NCBI GenBank assembly: GCA_934098555.1
Contig: CAKOOQ010000032.1
Span: 1-9,733 of the forward strand
Origin: an uncultured Bacilli bacterium
GTDB lineage: Bacteria; Bacillota_I; Bacilli_A; RF39; UBA660
Reading direction: 5' to 3'
DNA length: 9,733 nucleotides
Below, in pieces: positions 1 to 5,901 of the stretch (position 1 is the stretch's first letter; each line of letters opens with the position of its first letter). The position numbers and the translations under genes are program-made. The notes under the pieces are model-generated. The model was not told the DNA's origin. It saw only the letters and a program-made list of their open reading frames with translations, and did no database searches.

Positions 1-905
1 ATAACAATTTAAGATATGTTGGAAAAAATCCTTGTAACTATGTCAAAATAGATAACGAACTATGGCGTATTATAGGTCTTATGAATAATATAGATGATGG
101 CACAGGAAAAAAAGAAACAAGAATAAAATTAATAAGAAATGAGTCAATAGGAAAATATTCATGGGACTCTTCAGAATCATCTATAAATAATGGTTATGGT
201 GTCAATGAATGGAGTCAAGCTGATTTAATGAAACTTTTAAATCCAGGTTATGAAAGTGAAAGTGTTGGTGGTTCATTATATTACAATAATAGTTCAGGAA
301 ACTGCTATTCTAGGCATAATAATGACACAACAGCCTGTGATTTTACCAATAGTGGTTTAAAAACAAATTTAAAGTCATTAATAGGTGACACCTTATGGAA
401 TACAGGAACAAATGGCACAAATGATTGTTTTTCAGCAAGTAATGGTTTAGCAAGTCATTTTTATAGTTACGAAAGAAGTAGCAATAATGGAAAAATATGT
501 ACGTCAGGAACATACTGTAATGATACGGTAGAAAGAACAACGACATGGAATGGCAAAATAGGTTTAATGTATCCAAGCGACTATGGCTATGCAACCAGTG
601 GAGGAAGTACAAGTAATCGAACAAGTTGTTTAAATAAAGAATTATATAGTTGGGGCGATAGTTCTTATAGTGATTGTAGAAATAATGACTACCTTTATAA
701 TTCAGGTGGTTTTCAATGGACAATTTCTCCGTACGCGGACTCTTCGGGTGCTTACGTTGTGTTCTATGTCTTCAGCCCTGGCTTTGTCTACGATGCCTCC
801 GGTGCTGGTTTGGTGCGGCCTTCGGTATATCTGATATCCTCTACGACGATTTTAAGCGGAGAAGGCAGTGAAACAAATCCGTATATCCTAGGAACTGAAA
901 ATTAA
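1..905 (+). CDS. Surface-type repeat-family protein, 5'-truncated, with DGR-like variable C-terminus
   Basis: The reading frame is open to the left edge (first full codon at 3), so the ATG at 81 is internal and the true start is outside the window. The first visible residues read NNLRYVGKNPCNYVKIDNEL followed by WRIIG. I recognise this motif from large secreted or cell-surface proteins of uncultured gut Firmicutes, but have no named function for it. The visible 300 residues are rich in Asn, Ser, Gly and Thr and carry about ten scattered Cys, which suggests an extracellular, possibly disulfide-bonded protein. The C-terminus follows the pattern W-x-I-S-P ... G-x-V ... V-R-P-S-V-Y-L ... L-S-G-x-G-S-x-x-N-P-Y, like the C-type-lectin-like C-termini of many DGR targets. 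Codons 732-812 contain no AAN codon and none ending in A, unlike the rest of the gene. An intrinsic terminator follows. The gene is real; its function is unknown. Confidence 0.85.
   Translation, partial: NNLRYVGKNPCNYVKIDNELWRIIGLMNNIDDGTGKKETRIKLIRNESIGKYSWDSSESSINNGYGVNEWSQADLMKLLNPGYESESVGGSLYYNNSSGNCYSRHNNDTTACDFTNSGLKTNLKSLIGDTLWNTGTNGTNDCFSASNGLASHFYSYERSSNNGKICTSGTYCNDTVERTTTWNGKIGLMYPSDYGYATSGGSTSNRTSCLNKELYSWGDSSYSDCRNNDYLYNSGGFQWTISPYADSSGAYVVFYVFSPGFVYDASGAGLVRPSVYLISSTTILSGEGSETNPYILGTEN
731..850 (+). other. Candidate DGR variable region (VR) plus GC-rich constant 3' end
   Basis: By hand count, 731-830 has 9 A in 100 bases and 55 G+C, against 39 A and 29 G+C in 601-700 of the same gene. 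The patch sits at the C-terminal end of the coding region, where DGR variable regions lie. DGR reverse transcriptases mutate template adenines, so AAY codons of a template become NNY. Here residues at expected variable positions are Y, G, A, S, F, P and D in NNC or NNT codons, around fixed G-x-V and V-R-P. The stretch 813-850 stays GC-rich and could hold the initiation-of-mutagenic-homology end. No template repeat or reverse transcriptase is in the window, so the call rests on composition, position and codon pattern. Confidence 0.55.
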
Positions 906-966
906 AAAGGCATGTTCAAAAGTAGTGTGTAAATTTTTATGACTTTTTAAATTGTCAAAGAGCATG

Positions 967-1001
967 AACTAGTATTTTTGAAAGAAAAGTACTAGTTTTT
1001 T
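967..1001 (+). terminator. Intrinsic terminator after the surface protein
   Basis: AACTAGTA (967-974) pairs perfectly with TACTAGTT (990-997) across a 15-nt loop, and the T run extends to 1001. It lies about 60 bases after the stop codon of the left-edge gene and ends that transcript. Confidence 0.75.
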
Positions 1002-1057
1002 ATATGATGATTAAGATTGATTCTATTAAAAATTATGGAATGTTTGCTTGAAACTTT

Positions 1058-1087
1058 TGTATAAACTTAAAAAAAGTATGATAGAAT
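1058..1087 (+). promoter_or_regulatory. Promoter for the thioredoxin gene
   Basis: TTGTAT (1058-1063), an 18-bp spacer, then TAGAAT (1082-1087) preceded by TGA, which makes an extended TGn -10 element. An overlapping TATGAT at 1077-1082 is an alternative -10. The start codon is 26 bases further on. Confidence 0.45.
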
Positions 1088-1113
1088 AAGTAAAGAACGG
1101 AAAGGATGAAATT

Positions 1114-1410
1114 ATGATTAAATATTTAAAAGAAGAAAATTTTGAAGAAGAAATAAAAGAGGGCATCACTTTAGTTGATTTTTATGCAGATTGGTGTGGA
1201 CCTTGTCAAAGAATGGGGGCTATTTTAGAAGAATGTGAAGATATTAATACTTTAAAAGTAAATACAGATGAACATCAAGATTTAGCTATTTCTTTTGGGG
1301 TCATGTCTATTCCAACTCTTATTCTTTTTAAAGATGGTAAAGAAGTAGGTAAAAAAATAGGCTTAATGAGTAAAAGTGAAGTCGAAAATTTTGTGAAAAG
1401 TGCTGAGTAA
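1114..1410 (+). CDS. trxA: Thioredoxin
   Basis: Small cytoplasmic dithiol-disulfide oxidoreductase that keeps protein cysteines reduced, normally with thioredoxin reductase as electron donor. The 98-residue protein spans one thioredoxin fold: F-Y-A-D before the active site WCGPC at residues 27-31, and the cis-proline loop S-I-P-T at residues 65-68, followed by the usual L-I-L-F-K-D-G strand-turn. Family members are commonly 100-110 residues, so this one is slightly short but complete. AAAGGATG (1101-1108) is the ribosome binding site for the ATG. The gene has its own promoter and no terminator before the rpsB promoter, so some read-through into rpsB is possible. It could be a specialised paralogue rather than the main TrxA; the fold and activity are clear. 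Confidence 0.92.
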   Translation: MIKYLKEENFEEEIKEGITLVDFYADWCGPCQRMGAILEECEDINTLKVNTDEHQDLAISFGVMSIPTLILFKDGKEVGKKIGLMSKSEVENFVKSAE

Positions 1411-1416
1411 AATTTC

Positions 1417-1445
1417 TTGTTATTCTTTGAATATTTTGGTACAAT
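1417..1445 (+). promoter_or_regulatory. Promoter of rpsB-tsf
   Basis: TTGTTA (1417-1422), exactly 17 bases, then TACAAT (1440-1445) preceded by TGG, an extended -10. The predicted transcript start near 1452 leaves a leader of about 110 nt, long for this window. Confidence 0.75.
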
Positions 1446-1449
1446 AGAC

Positions 1450-1536
1450 GTGCTTAATAAAAGCAAATAAACATGCACTAGGGATTAGAGTTTTCAAGTG
1501 CTCACGGCGTTGGGTGAAAATGCTAAGAAGATCTAG
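1450..1536 (+). promoter_or_regulatory. Structured 5' leader of rpsB
   Basis: Two helices are visible. The first is TGCTT (1451-1455) with AAGCA (1461-1465), or alternatively GTGC (1450-1453) with GCAC (1475-1478). The second is a long interrupted hairpin: GGAT (1482-1485) with ATCT (1531-1534), TAG (1486-1488) with CTA (1523-1525), and TTTTCA (1491-1496) with TGAAAA (1515-1520), enclosing a GC-rich 18-nt loop. No T run follows, so it is not a terminator. Many r-protein operons carry leaders bound by their own product; S2 autoregulation here is inference. Confidence 0.45.
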
Positions 1537-1565
1537 GCAGAAGAAAAACGAAGGAGGATGTTTTT

Positions 1566-2339
1566 ATGAGCGTTGTTTCTAAGAATGTTTTATTAGAAGC
1601 TGGTGTTCATTTTGGACATCAAACAAAAAGATGGAATCCAAAAATGAAACCTTATATTTATGGGGCTAGAGATGATATTTATATTATCGATTTAGACAAA
1701 ACTGTTGAAGGTATGGAAAAAGCTTATGCTGAAATGAAATCTATTGCTGAAAATGGTGGTACTTTCTTATTTGTAGGTACCAAAAAACAAGCTGGTGAAG
1801 TAGTTAAAGAAGAAGCTTTAAGAAGTAAATCTTTCTATGTAACAGAGCGTTGGTTAGGTGGTACGTTAACAAACTTCCGTACGATTCGTCGTCGTGTTAA
1901 TAGACTTGAAGAAATTGAAAAAATGGAAGCAGACGGAACTTTTGATGTTTTACCTAAAAAAGAAGTTATTGGTCTTAAAAAAGAATATGACAAATTAAAT
2001 CGTTTACTTTCTGGTATTCGTGGTATGAATAAACTTCCACAAGCTATTATTATTATTGATTCTAAGAAGGAAGCTAATGCTATTCATGAAGCAAGAAAGT
2101 TAAATATCCCTGTATTTGGTTTAATTGATACAAACTGTGATCCTGATGATGTTGATTTTGTTATTCCAGGAAATGATGATGCGGTTAAAGCTATCAAAGT
2201 TGTTATGGGTGCTTTAAATAATGCTATTTGTGAAGCTAATAATCTTGAACTTGTTGATTATTCTTCTGAAGAAGTGGCTAAAGAAATGAAAAGCAAAGAC
2301 GACAGAAAAAAAGAAGACGCTAAAAAAAGTGCTGAATAA
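1566..2339 (+). CDS. rpsB: 30S ribosomal protein S2 (uS2)
   Basis: Structural protein of the small subunit that joins late in assembly at the head-platform junction and is needed for binding of protein S1 where that is present. The protein is 257 residues, the normal length. The N-terminus carries the family signature L-L-E-A-G-V-H-F-G-H-Q-T-K-R-W-N-P-K-M, followed by the I-Y-I-I-D-L-D-K-T segment. The E-R-W-L-G-G-T-L-T-N-F segment and the P-G-N-D-D-A stretch are also typical, and the tail is charged (K/E/D-rich). A strong site AGGAGG at 1552-1557 lies 8 bases before the ATG. It is co-transcribed with tsf, 27 bases downstream, the near-universal bacterial pair. A promoter and a folded leader precede it. 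Confidence 0.98.
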   Translation: MSVVSKNVLLEAGVHFGHQTKRWNPKMKPYIYGARDDIYIIDLDKTVEGMEKAYAEMKSIAENGGTFLFVGTKKQAGEVVKEEALRSKSFYVTERWLGGTLTNFRTIRRRVNRLEEIEKMEADGTFDVLPKKEVIGLKKEYDKLNRLLSGIRGMNKLPQAIIIIDSKKEANAIHEARKLNIPVFGLIDTNCDPDDVDFVIPGNDDAVKAIKVVMGALNNAICEANNLELVDYSSEEVAKEMKSKDDRKKEDAKKSAE

Positions 2340-2366
2340 AATGATATTGGAAAGGATTTGAGTTTT

Positions 2367-3242
2367 ATGGTAACCGCTGAAATGGTTAAAAATTTAAGAG
2401 AAAAAACAGGAGCAGGCATGATGGACTGTAAAAAAGCCCTTGCCGAAACAAACGGAGATATGGCTGCTGCTGAAGATTATCTAAGAGAAAAAGGTATTGC
2501 TAAGGCTAATAAAAAAGAAAGCCGTATTGCGGCTGAGGGTTTAGCTAATATCTTTATGGATGGTAAAAAAGCTGTTATTTTAGAAGTGAACTCTGAAACA
2601 GACTTTGTTAGTAAAAATGAAGAATTCATTGACATGATTAAAGAAATTGGTGAATCTTTATTAAAAAGTGATGCTAAAACTTTAGAGGATGCTATGGAAG
2701 TAAGTACTCCAGATGGCACGATTAAGGATTTAATTGTAGCTAAAACAGCTAAAATAGGGGAAAAACTTTCTTTACGTCGTTTCCAAATTCTTACTTTAGA
2801 AGATGGTGAAGTCTTTGGTTCTTACATTCATATGGGCGGTAAAATTGCTAGTTTAGTTGTTTTAAAAGGTGCTAATGAAGAAGTAGCTAAAGATATTGCT
2901 ATGCAACAAGCGGCTATGCGTCCAAGCTATGTCTTCATTTCCGATGTTCCAGAAGACGTTGTCAATCATGAAAAAGAAGTTCAAAAAGAACTTGCTATGA
3001 GTGAAGGAAAACCAGCTGAGATTGCTGAAAAAATGGTAGAAGGTAGAATGCATAAATTCTATAAAGAAATTTGTTTAGTAGAACAAGCTTTTATTAAAGA
3101 TAGTGGTTTATCTGTAAATGAATACATCAAAAATAATAAAGGTGAATTAAAAACAGCTATTCGTTATGAAGTTGGTGAAGGTATGGAAAAAAGAAATGAT
3201 GACTTTGCCTCTGAAGTAATGAATCAAGTTAAAGGAAATTAA
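2367..3242 (+). CDS. tsf: Elongation factor Ts
   Basis: Guanine-nucleotide exchange factor for EF-Tu: it releases GDP so that EF-Tu can be recharged with GTP. The N-terminal UBA-like domain opens with the hallmark L-R-E-K-T-G-A-G-M-M-D-C-K-K-A-L. The core contains L-E-V-N-S-E-T-D-F-V, which reaches into EF-Tu (the T-D-F-V contact). The C-terminal part has I-A-E-K-M-V-E-G-R and a final Y-E-V-G-E-G-M-E-K segment. Translation from ATG 2367 gives 291 residues, normal length. A longer reading from TTG 2358 is unlikely because the site GGAAAGGA (2349-2356) would be only 1 base away, whereas it is 10 bases from the ATG. The last gene of the rpsB transcript, it ends in a strong terminator. Confidence 0.97.
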   Translation: MVTAEMVKNLREKTGAGMMDCKKALAETNGDMAAAEDYLREKGIAKANKKESRIAAEGLANIFMDGKKAVILEVNSETDFVSKNEEFIDMIKEIGESLLKSDAKTLEDAMEVSTPDGTIKDLIVAKTAKIGEKLSLRRFQILTLEDGEVFGSYIHMGGKIASLVVLKGANEEVAKDIAMQQAAMRPSYVFISDVPEDVVNHEKEVQKELAMSEGKPAEIAEKMVEGRMHKFYKEICLVEQAFIKDSGLSVNEYIKNNKGELKTAIRYEVGEGMEKRNDDFASEVMNQVKGN

Positions 3243-3250
3243 CAAATTTA

Positions 3251-3279
3251 GACACTTTTTGATTAAAGTGTCTTTTTTT
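3251..3279 (+). terminator. Intrinsic terminator of rpsB-tsf
   Basis: GACACTTT (3251-3258) and AAAGTGTC (3265-3272) form a perfect 8-bp stem with a TTGATT loop, followed by seven T. Confidence 0.92.
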
Positions 3280-3292
3280 CTTAGTTTTTAAT

Positions 3293-3301
3293 TGATATAA
3301 T
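3293..3301 (+). promoter_or_regulatory. Extended -10 promoter for the thioredoxin-like pair and frr
   Basis: TGATATAAT is a full TGn plus consensus TATAAT (3296-3301). The position 17 bases upstream holds only the T tract of the preceding terminator, so there is no real -35. The predicted start near 3308 leaves a leader of about 11 nt, which begins at the binding site AGAGGGA (3308-3314). Confidence 0.6.
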
Positions 3302-3318
3302 AAACCCAGAGGGATAGT

Positions 3319-3939
3319 ATGAAAGTTAAGAAAAAACCAATGCCTATGTGGCAAAAAATATTTTATGTTATCAGTTTCGTTTTTTTAATCAGTGCTTTTA
3401 TTTATTTAGGTGGCAAGAATTATAATGCCCCTAAAAGAGAACTTACAGACAGTGAATCTTTTACCAAAGAATACGGTATAGCTAGTAATAATGTCTTTAA
3501 ATATACCAATGCTAAAGAAGTTCTTGAGATGATGAATACGAAAACGGCAATCATTTTTATGGCCTTTCCAGAAAATAAGTGGAGCAGTAAATATGCCGAA
3601 ATATTAAATGATGCGGCCATAAGAATGGGTGTTAAGGGAATCTATTATTATAATTTTAAAAATGATCGTAGTAACAACAATCATTATTATGAAAATATTG
3701 TTCGCGAATTATCCAGTTATGTGCCTTTTTTAGACAATAATAATAAAGAAATATATGCACCTACTTTAGTTGCCGTTAAAAACGGCGAGATTGTTTACTA
3801 TGATGATGAAACGAATATTGTTCATGGTGATATTGCCGTAGATGATTATTGGACGAATGAAAAAGTGGCTTCTAAAATGGTTAGTTTAGGTGTTTTTATA
3901 GAAAAGTTTTTAGGTGAAGAAAATGAAGCAAAAGAATAA
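3319..3939 (+). CDS. Membrane-anchored thioredoxin-like protein lacking all cysteines
   Basis: I do not recognise a named family. The 206-residue protein has a basic N-terminus (K-V-K-K-K) and one hydrophobic helix at about residues 13-31, then a domain predicted to lie outside the membrane. Residues 75-160 have a thioredoxin-like pattern: a T-A-I-I-F-M-A-F strand, then P-E-N-K-W-S-S at 84-90 where a CxxC motif would sit, a helix, a G-I-Y-Y-Y-N-F strand, and A-P-T-L-V-A-V-K-N-G with a candidate cis-proline at 148. There is no cysteine anywhere, so it cannot do thiol chemistry; a chaperone, scaffold or partner role is inferred. It overlaps the next gene, which encodes a related protein with an intact CxxC. 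The binding site AGAGGGA (3308-3314) supports ATG 3319. The fold assignment is moderate. Confidence 0.75.
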   Translation: MKVKKKPMPMWQKIFYVISFVFLISAFIYLGGKNYNAPKRELTDSESFTKEYGIASNNVFKYTNAKEVLEMMNTKTAIIFMAFPENKWSSKYAEILNDAAIRMGVKGIYYYNFKNDRSNNNHYYENIVRELSSYVPFLDNNNKEIYAPTLVAVKNGEIVYYDDETNIVHGDIAVDDYWTNEKVASKMVSLGVFIEKFLGEENEAKE

Positions 3940-4474
3940 AGAGGAAAATCTGGGTGAAAATCATCAGCGCAATGAATTTCTTTATTGTACGTTTATTGTT
4001 ATTGTTATTATCTTCATCGCAATGGGTGACCAAATAGCCCTTCATTTTTTCAAAAATAATCCAAATCCCAATGATAAAGTTTTTGGTGGCTCTTCGAAAG
4101 AGGCTTATAGCATTTCCTTTTTACCCGAGCTAAGTTTAAATGAAGTTTTAGAAAAAATAGATAAAAAAGAAAGCTTTTTACTTCTTTCTTCTAAGAGTGA
4201 CTGCGTCGTTTGTGAAAAAATGCTTCCTACTTTAGAAGAAATTTATGATAAAAGGAAAGTGGAAATTTATTATTTTAATAAAGATTTATACGATAATTCT
4301 ACAGAAACATTAAAAAAGTTTCGAGAAGTTGATGAAAAAATAAGTGCCAAGATTATTTATACACCCTATCTTATGTACTTTGATAATGGTACACTAAAAG
4401 ATGACATGGTAGGCGAAACAAATAGAAATAAAATTGAGGATTTTTTAATCTTTAATGGCATAATAGAAAAATAA
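3923..4474 (+). CDS. Membrane-anchored thioredoxin-like protein with CVVC motif
   Basis: A 183-residue protein with a charged N-terminus, one hydrophobic helix at about residues 20-35 and a thioredoxin-like domain predicted outside the membrane. The domain shows S-F-L-L-L-S-S, then S-D-C-V-V-C-E-K with Cys 94 and Cys 97, a helix, V-E-I-Y-Y-F-N, and T-P-Y-L-M-Y-F-D-N-G with the cis-proline at 148. This layout fits an extracytoplasmic disulfide oxidoreductase; oxidase, reductase or isomerase cannot be told apart from sequence. I chose ATG 3923 because AGGTGA (3912-3917) sits 5 bases before it; the in-frame GTG at 3914 has no site of its own. The gene overlaps the previous one by 17 bases, so translation is probably coupled, and frr follows after 14 bases. 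Confidence 0.8.
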   Translation: MKQKNKEENLGENHQRNEFLYCTFIVIVIIFIAMGDQIALHFFKNNPNPNDKVFGGSSKEAYSISFLPELSLNEVLEKIDKKESFLLLSSKSDCVVCEKMLPTLEEIYDKRKVEIYYFNKDLYDNSTETLKKFREVDEKISAKIIYTPYLMYFDNGTLKDDMVGETNRNKIEDFLIFNGIIEK

Positions 4475-4488
4475 GAAAGAGGATAAAT

Positions 4489-5016
4489 ATGAATACAGAA
4501 AAACAAATGCAAAAAGCAATGGAAAGTTTAGATAATAGACTTTTAAATATTCGTGCAGGAAGAGCTAATCCTGCTATGGTAAGTGGTATTATGGTTTCTT
4601 ACTATGGAGCTTTAACACCTTTACAAAGTCTTTGTAATATTACCGTCCCTGAAGCTCGTCAACTTATGATAAAACCTTTTGACCGTGGGGCTTTAAAAGA
4701 TATTGAAAGAGCTATTCACGAAGCTAATATTGGTATTACTCCGACAAATAATGGGGAAATGATTATTTTGACGATTCCCGAACTTACGGAAGATAGAAGA
4801 AGAGAATACGTTAAAGAAGCAAAAAAAGAATGTGAAGAAGCCAAAATTGCCTTAAGAAATATAAGGCAAGATGCAAATGATGAAATAAGACTTTTAGAAT
4901 TACCTGAAGATGAAGAGAAAAAGGAATTAGAAGCCATTCAAGAACTTATCAATAAATATAATAAAGTGGTTGATGAAAAATTTAAAGAAAAAGAAAAAGA
5001 ACTCATGAGCGTTTAA
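4489..5016 (+). CDS. frr: Ribosome recycling factor
   Basis: After termination, RRF with EF-G splits the ribosome so that its subunits can be reused. The protein has 175 residues; the family usually has about 185, so it is compact. Seen here: the N-terminal helix with L-L-N-I-R-A-G-R-A-N-P, then Y-Y-G-A-L-T-P-L of the second domain, I-T-V-P-E-A-R, the I-P-x-L-T-E-D-R-R motif opening the next long helix, and the I-R-x-x-A-x-D-E coiled-coil region. AGAGGA (4478-4483) is the binding site. The usual upstream neighbour pyrH is missing and two thioredoxin-like genes occupy its place. It is probably read from the promoter at 3293 because there is no closer one. Confidence 0.97.
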   Translation: MNTEKQMQKAMESLDNRLLNIRAGRANPAMVSGIMVSYYGALTPLQSLCNITVPEARQLMIKPFDRGALKDIERAIHEANIGITPTNNGEMIILTIPELTEDRRREYVKEAKKECEEAKIALRNIRQDANDEIRLLELPEDEEKKELEAIQELINKYNKVVDEKFKEKEKELMSV

Positions 5017-5029
5017 AATTCGAGCTTTT

Positions 5030-5052
5030 ACGCCTTAATGCGCGTTTTTTTT
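5030..5052 (+). terminator. Intrinsic terminator after frr
   Basis: ACGC (5030-5033) pairs with GCGT (5042-5045) across an 8-nt loop, followed by eight T. A competing hairpin uses GCGT (5009-5012) with the same ACGC. The stem is short but the T tract is strong. Confidence 0.6.
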
Positions 5053-5073
5053 CTTGCATCTGTAAAATGCAAG
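5053..5073 (+). repeat. Inverted repeat over the rpsU promoter
   Basis: CTTGCAT (5053-5059) and ATGCAAG (5067-5073) are perfect 7-bp arms separated by 7 bases. The left arm contains the whole -35 box and the right arm ends just before the -10 element. No T run follows, so a terminator is unlikely; an operator is possible. Confidence 0.5.
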
Positions 5074-5082
5074 TGTTATAAT
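5054..5082 (+). promoter_or_regulatory. Promoter of rpsU
   Basis: TTGCAT (5054-5059), a 17-bp spacer, then TATAAT (5077-5082) preceded by TGT, an extended -10. This is one of the best promoters in the window. Confidence 0.8.
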
Positions 5083-5117
5083 CAATTGTAGAAATGACGA
5101 AGGGAGGGTGAAATAGC

Positions 5118-5309
5118 ATGAATTCCAATAAAGTTATAGTTAAAGATGGCGATATTGATAAAGCATTAAAAAGATGGAAAGTCGTTGTTGCAAAAAGTGG
5201 TGTCCCTTCAGAAGTTAAAAAAAGAAAACATTACGAAAAACCAGGAGTAAAGAAAAGAGAAGAAAAGAAGAAAAATATTCGTAATTCTCGTAAACATCGT
5301 AGTTACTAA
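5118..5309 (+). CDS. rpsU: 30S ribosomal protein S21 (bS21)
   Basis: Small basic protein of the 30S subunit near the mRNA exit and anti-Shine-Dalgarno region, important for initiation. The 63-residue protein matches the family: V-x-V-K-D-G-D-I-D-K-A-L-K-R-W-K near the start, then S-G-V-P-S-E-V-K-K-R-K-H-Y-E-K-P, and a very Lys/Arg-rich C-terminus. Length is typical (57-70 residues). A strong purine-rich site, AGGGAGGG (5101-5108), precedes the ATG by 9 bases. It has its own consensus-like promoter and its own terminator; yqeY follows, a common pairing in Firmicutes. Confidence 0.96.
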   Translation: MNSNKVIVKDGDIDKALKRWKVVVAKSGVPSEVKKRKHYEKPGVKKREEKKKNIRNSRKHRSY

Positions 5310-5310
5310 G

Positions 5311-5333
5311 ATACAGTTTGAACTGTATTTTTT
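5311..5333 (+). terminator. Intrinsic terminator between rpsU and yqeY
   Basis: ATACAGT (5311-5317) and ACTGTAT (5322-5328) form a perfect 7-bp stem with a TTGA loop and six T (5328-5333). No clear promoter separates it from yqeY, so partial read-through is likely. Confidence 0.85.
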
Positions 5334-5377
5334 CTTTTTATTGTAGTAAAATAAAGAAAGGGAAAAGAGGAAACAAT

Positions 5378-5818
5378 ATGAATTTAAATGAGAAAATAGC
5401 TTTAGATATGAAAACAGCCATGAAAGAAGGCGACAAATTTAAATTATCTGTTTTAAGAATGCTAAAAAGTTCTTTACAACTAGAAAAAATTAATTTAAAA
5501 AAGGAATTAGATGACAAAGAAGTTATGAGTGTTATCAAAAAGGCCGTGAAACAAAGAAAAGATTCTATGACGGAATTTCAAAAATATGGTAAAACAGAAG
5601 AACTTCAAGATTTACAAAAAGAGATTGAAATTTTAAAAATTTACCTACCTGCAGAGTTAAGTGAAGAACAAATTAAAAAAGAAGTGGAAGATGCTTTCTT
5701 AGAATTAAAACCGGAAAGTATTAAAGACATGGGTAAAGTCATGAAATACTTAACAGATAAAATTGGTAACCAAGCAGATATGTCTTTAGTAAGTCAACTT
5801 GTTAAAAGTAAATTTTAA
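5378..5818 (+). CDS. yqeY: GatB/YqeY domain protein
   Basis: A stand-alone version of the helical tail domain found in GatB, the amidotransferase subunit that makes Gln-tRNA or Asn-tRNA; the free-standing protein may bind tRNA, but its exact role is not settled. From ATG 5378 it has 146 residues, typical of the family. Visible features are M-K-E-G-D-K-F-K-L-S-V-L-R-M-L at the start, a Lys-rich region with V-K-Q-R-K-D-S, I-Y-L-P-A-E-L-S-E-E-Q in the middle, and M-G-K-V-M-K-Y-L ending in G-N-Q-A-D-M-S-L-V-S-Q-L-V-K. An upstream extension to 5318 would begin inside the rpsU terminator; AGAGGA (5366-5371) just before ATG 5378 settles the start. Its stop codon is part of the following terminator. 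Confidence 0.93.
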   Translation: MNLNEKIALDMKTAMKEGDKFKLSVLRMLKSSLQLEKINLKKELDDKEVMSVIKKAVKQRKDSMTEFQKYGKTEELQDLQKEIEILKIYLPAELSEEQIKKEVEDAFLELKPESIKDMGKVMKYLTDKIGNQADMSLVSQLVKSKF

Positions 5819-5837
5819 GGCCTAAGGCCTTTTTTTA
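5817..5837 (+). terminator. Intrinsic terminator of yqeY
   Basis: AAGGCC (5817-5822) and GGCCTT (5826-5831) form a 6-bp GC-rich stem with a TAA loop; eight T run over 5830-5837. The stem starts within the yqeY stop codon. Confidence 0.88.
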
Positions 5838-5876
5838 GCTTATTATGTCGAAAGTCTTTTCTTTAAACCTTTTATT

Positions 5877-5885
5877 TGATACATT
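5877..5885 (+). promoter_or_regulatory. Possible extended -10 promoter upstream of the 75-residue gene
   Basis: TGATACATT is TGn plus TACATT (5880-5885) with only a T-rich -35 region. The predicted leader is about 10 nt, matching other genes here. A sporulation sigma factor could also use this region. Confidence 0.35.
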
Positions 5886-5901
5886 GTTATCGGTGATAAA
5901 A

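Noticed and set aside
343..723. 126-codon open frame on the minus strand
   Set aside because: Antisense shadow of the surface protein, with biased Tyr/Leu/His composition and no binding site.
731..850. GC-rich patch as an inserted foreign gene fragment
   Set aside because: The frame and the family C-terminal motif continue through it, and the bias is specifically loss of A on the coding strand, with T still about 36%.
81..905. ATG at 81 as the start of the left-edge gene
   Set aside because: The frame is open to the window edge, the upstream residues carry a recognisable motif, and no ribosome binding site precedes 81.
5845..5901. N-terminal extension of the 75-residue gene to ATG 5845
   Set aside because: No ribosome binding site and it starts directly after the T tract of the yqeY terminator; ATG 5902 has a good site.
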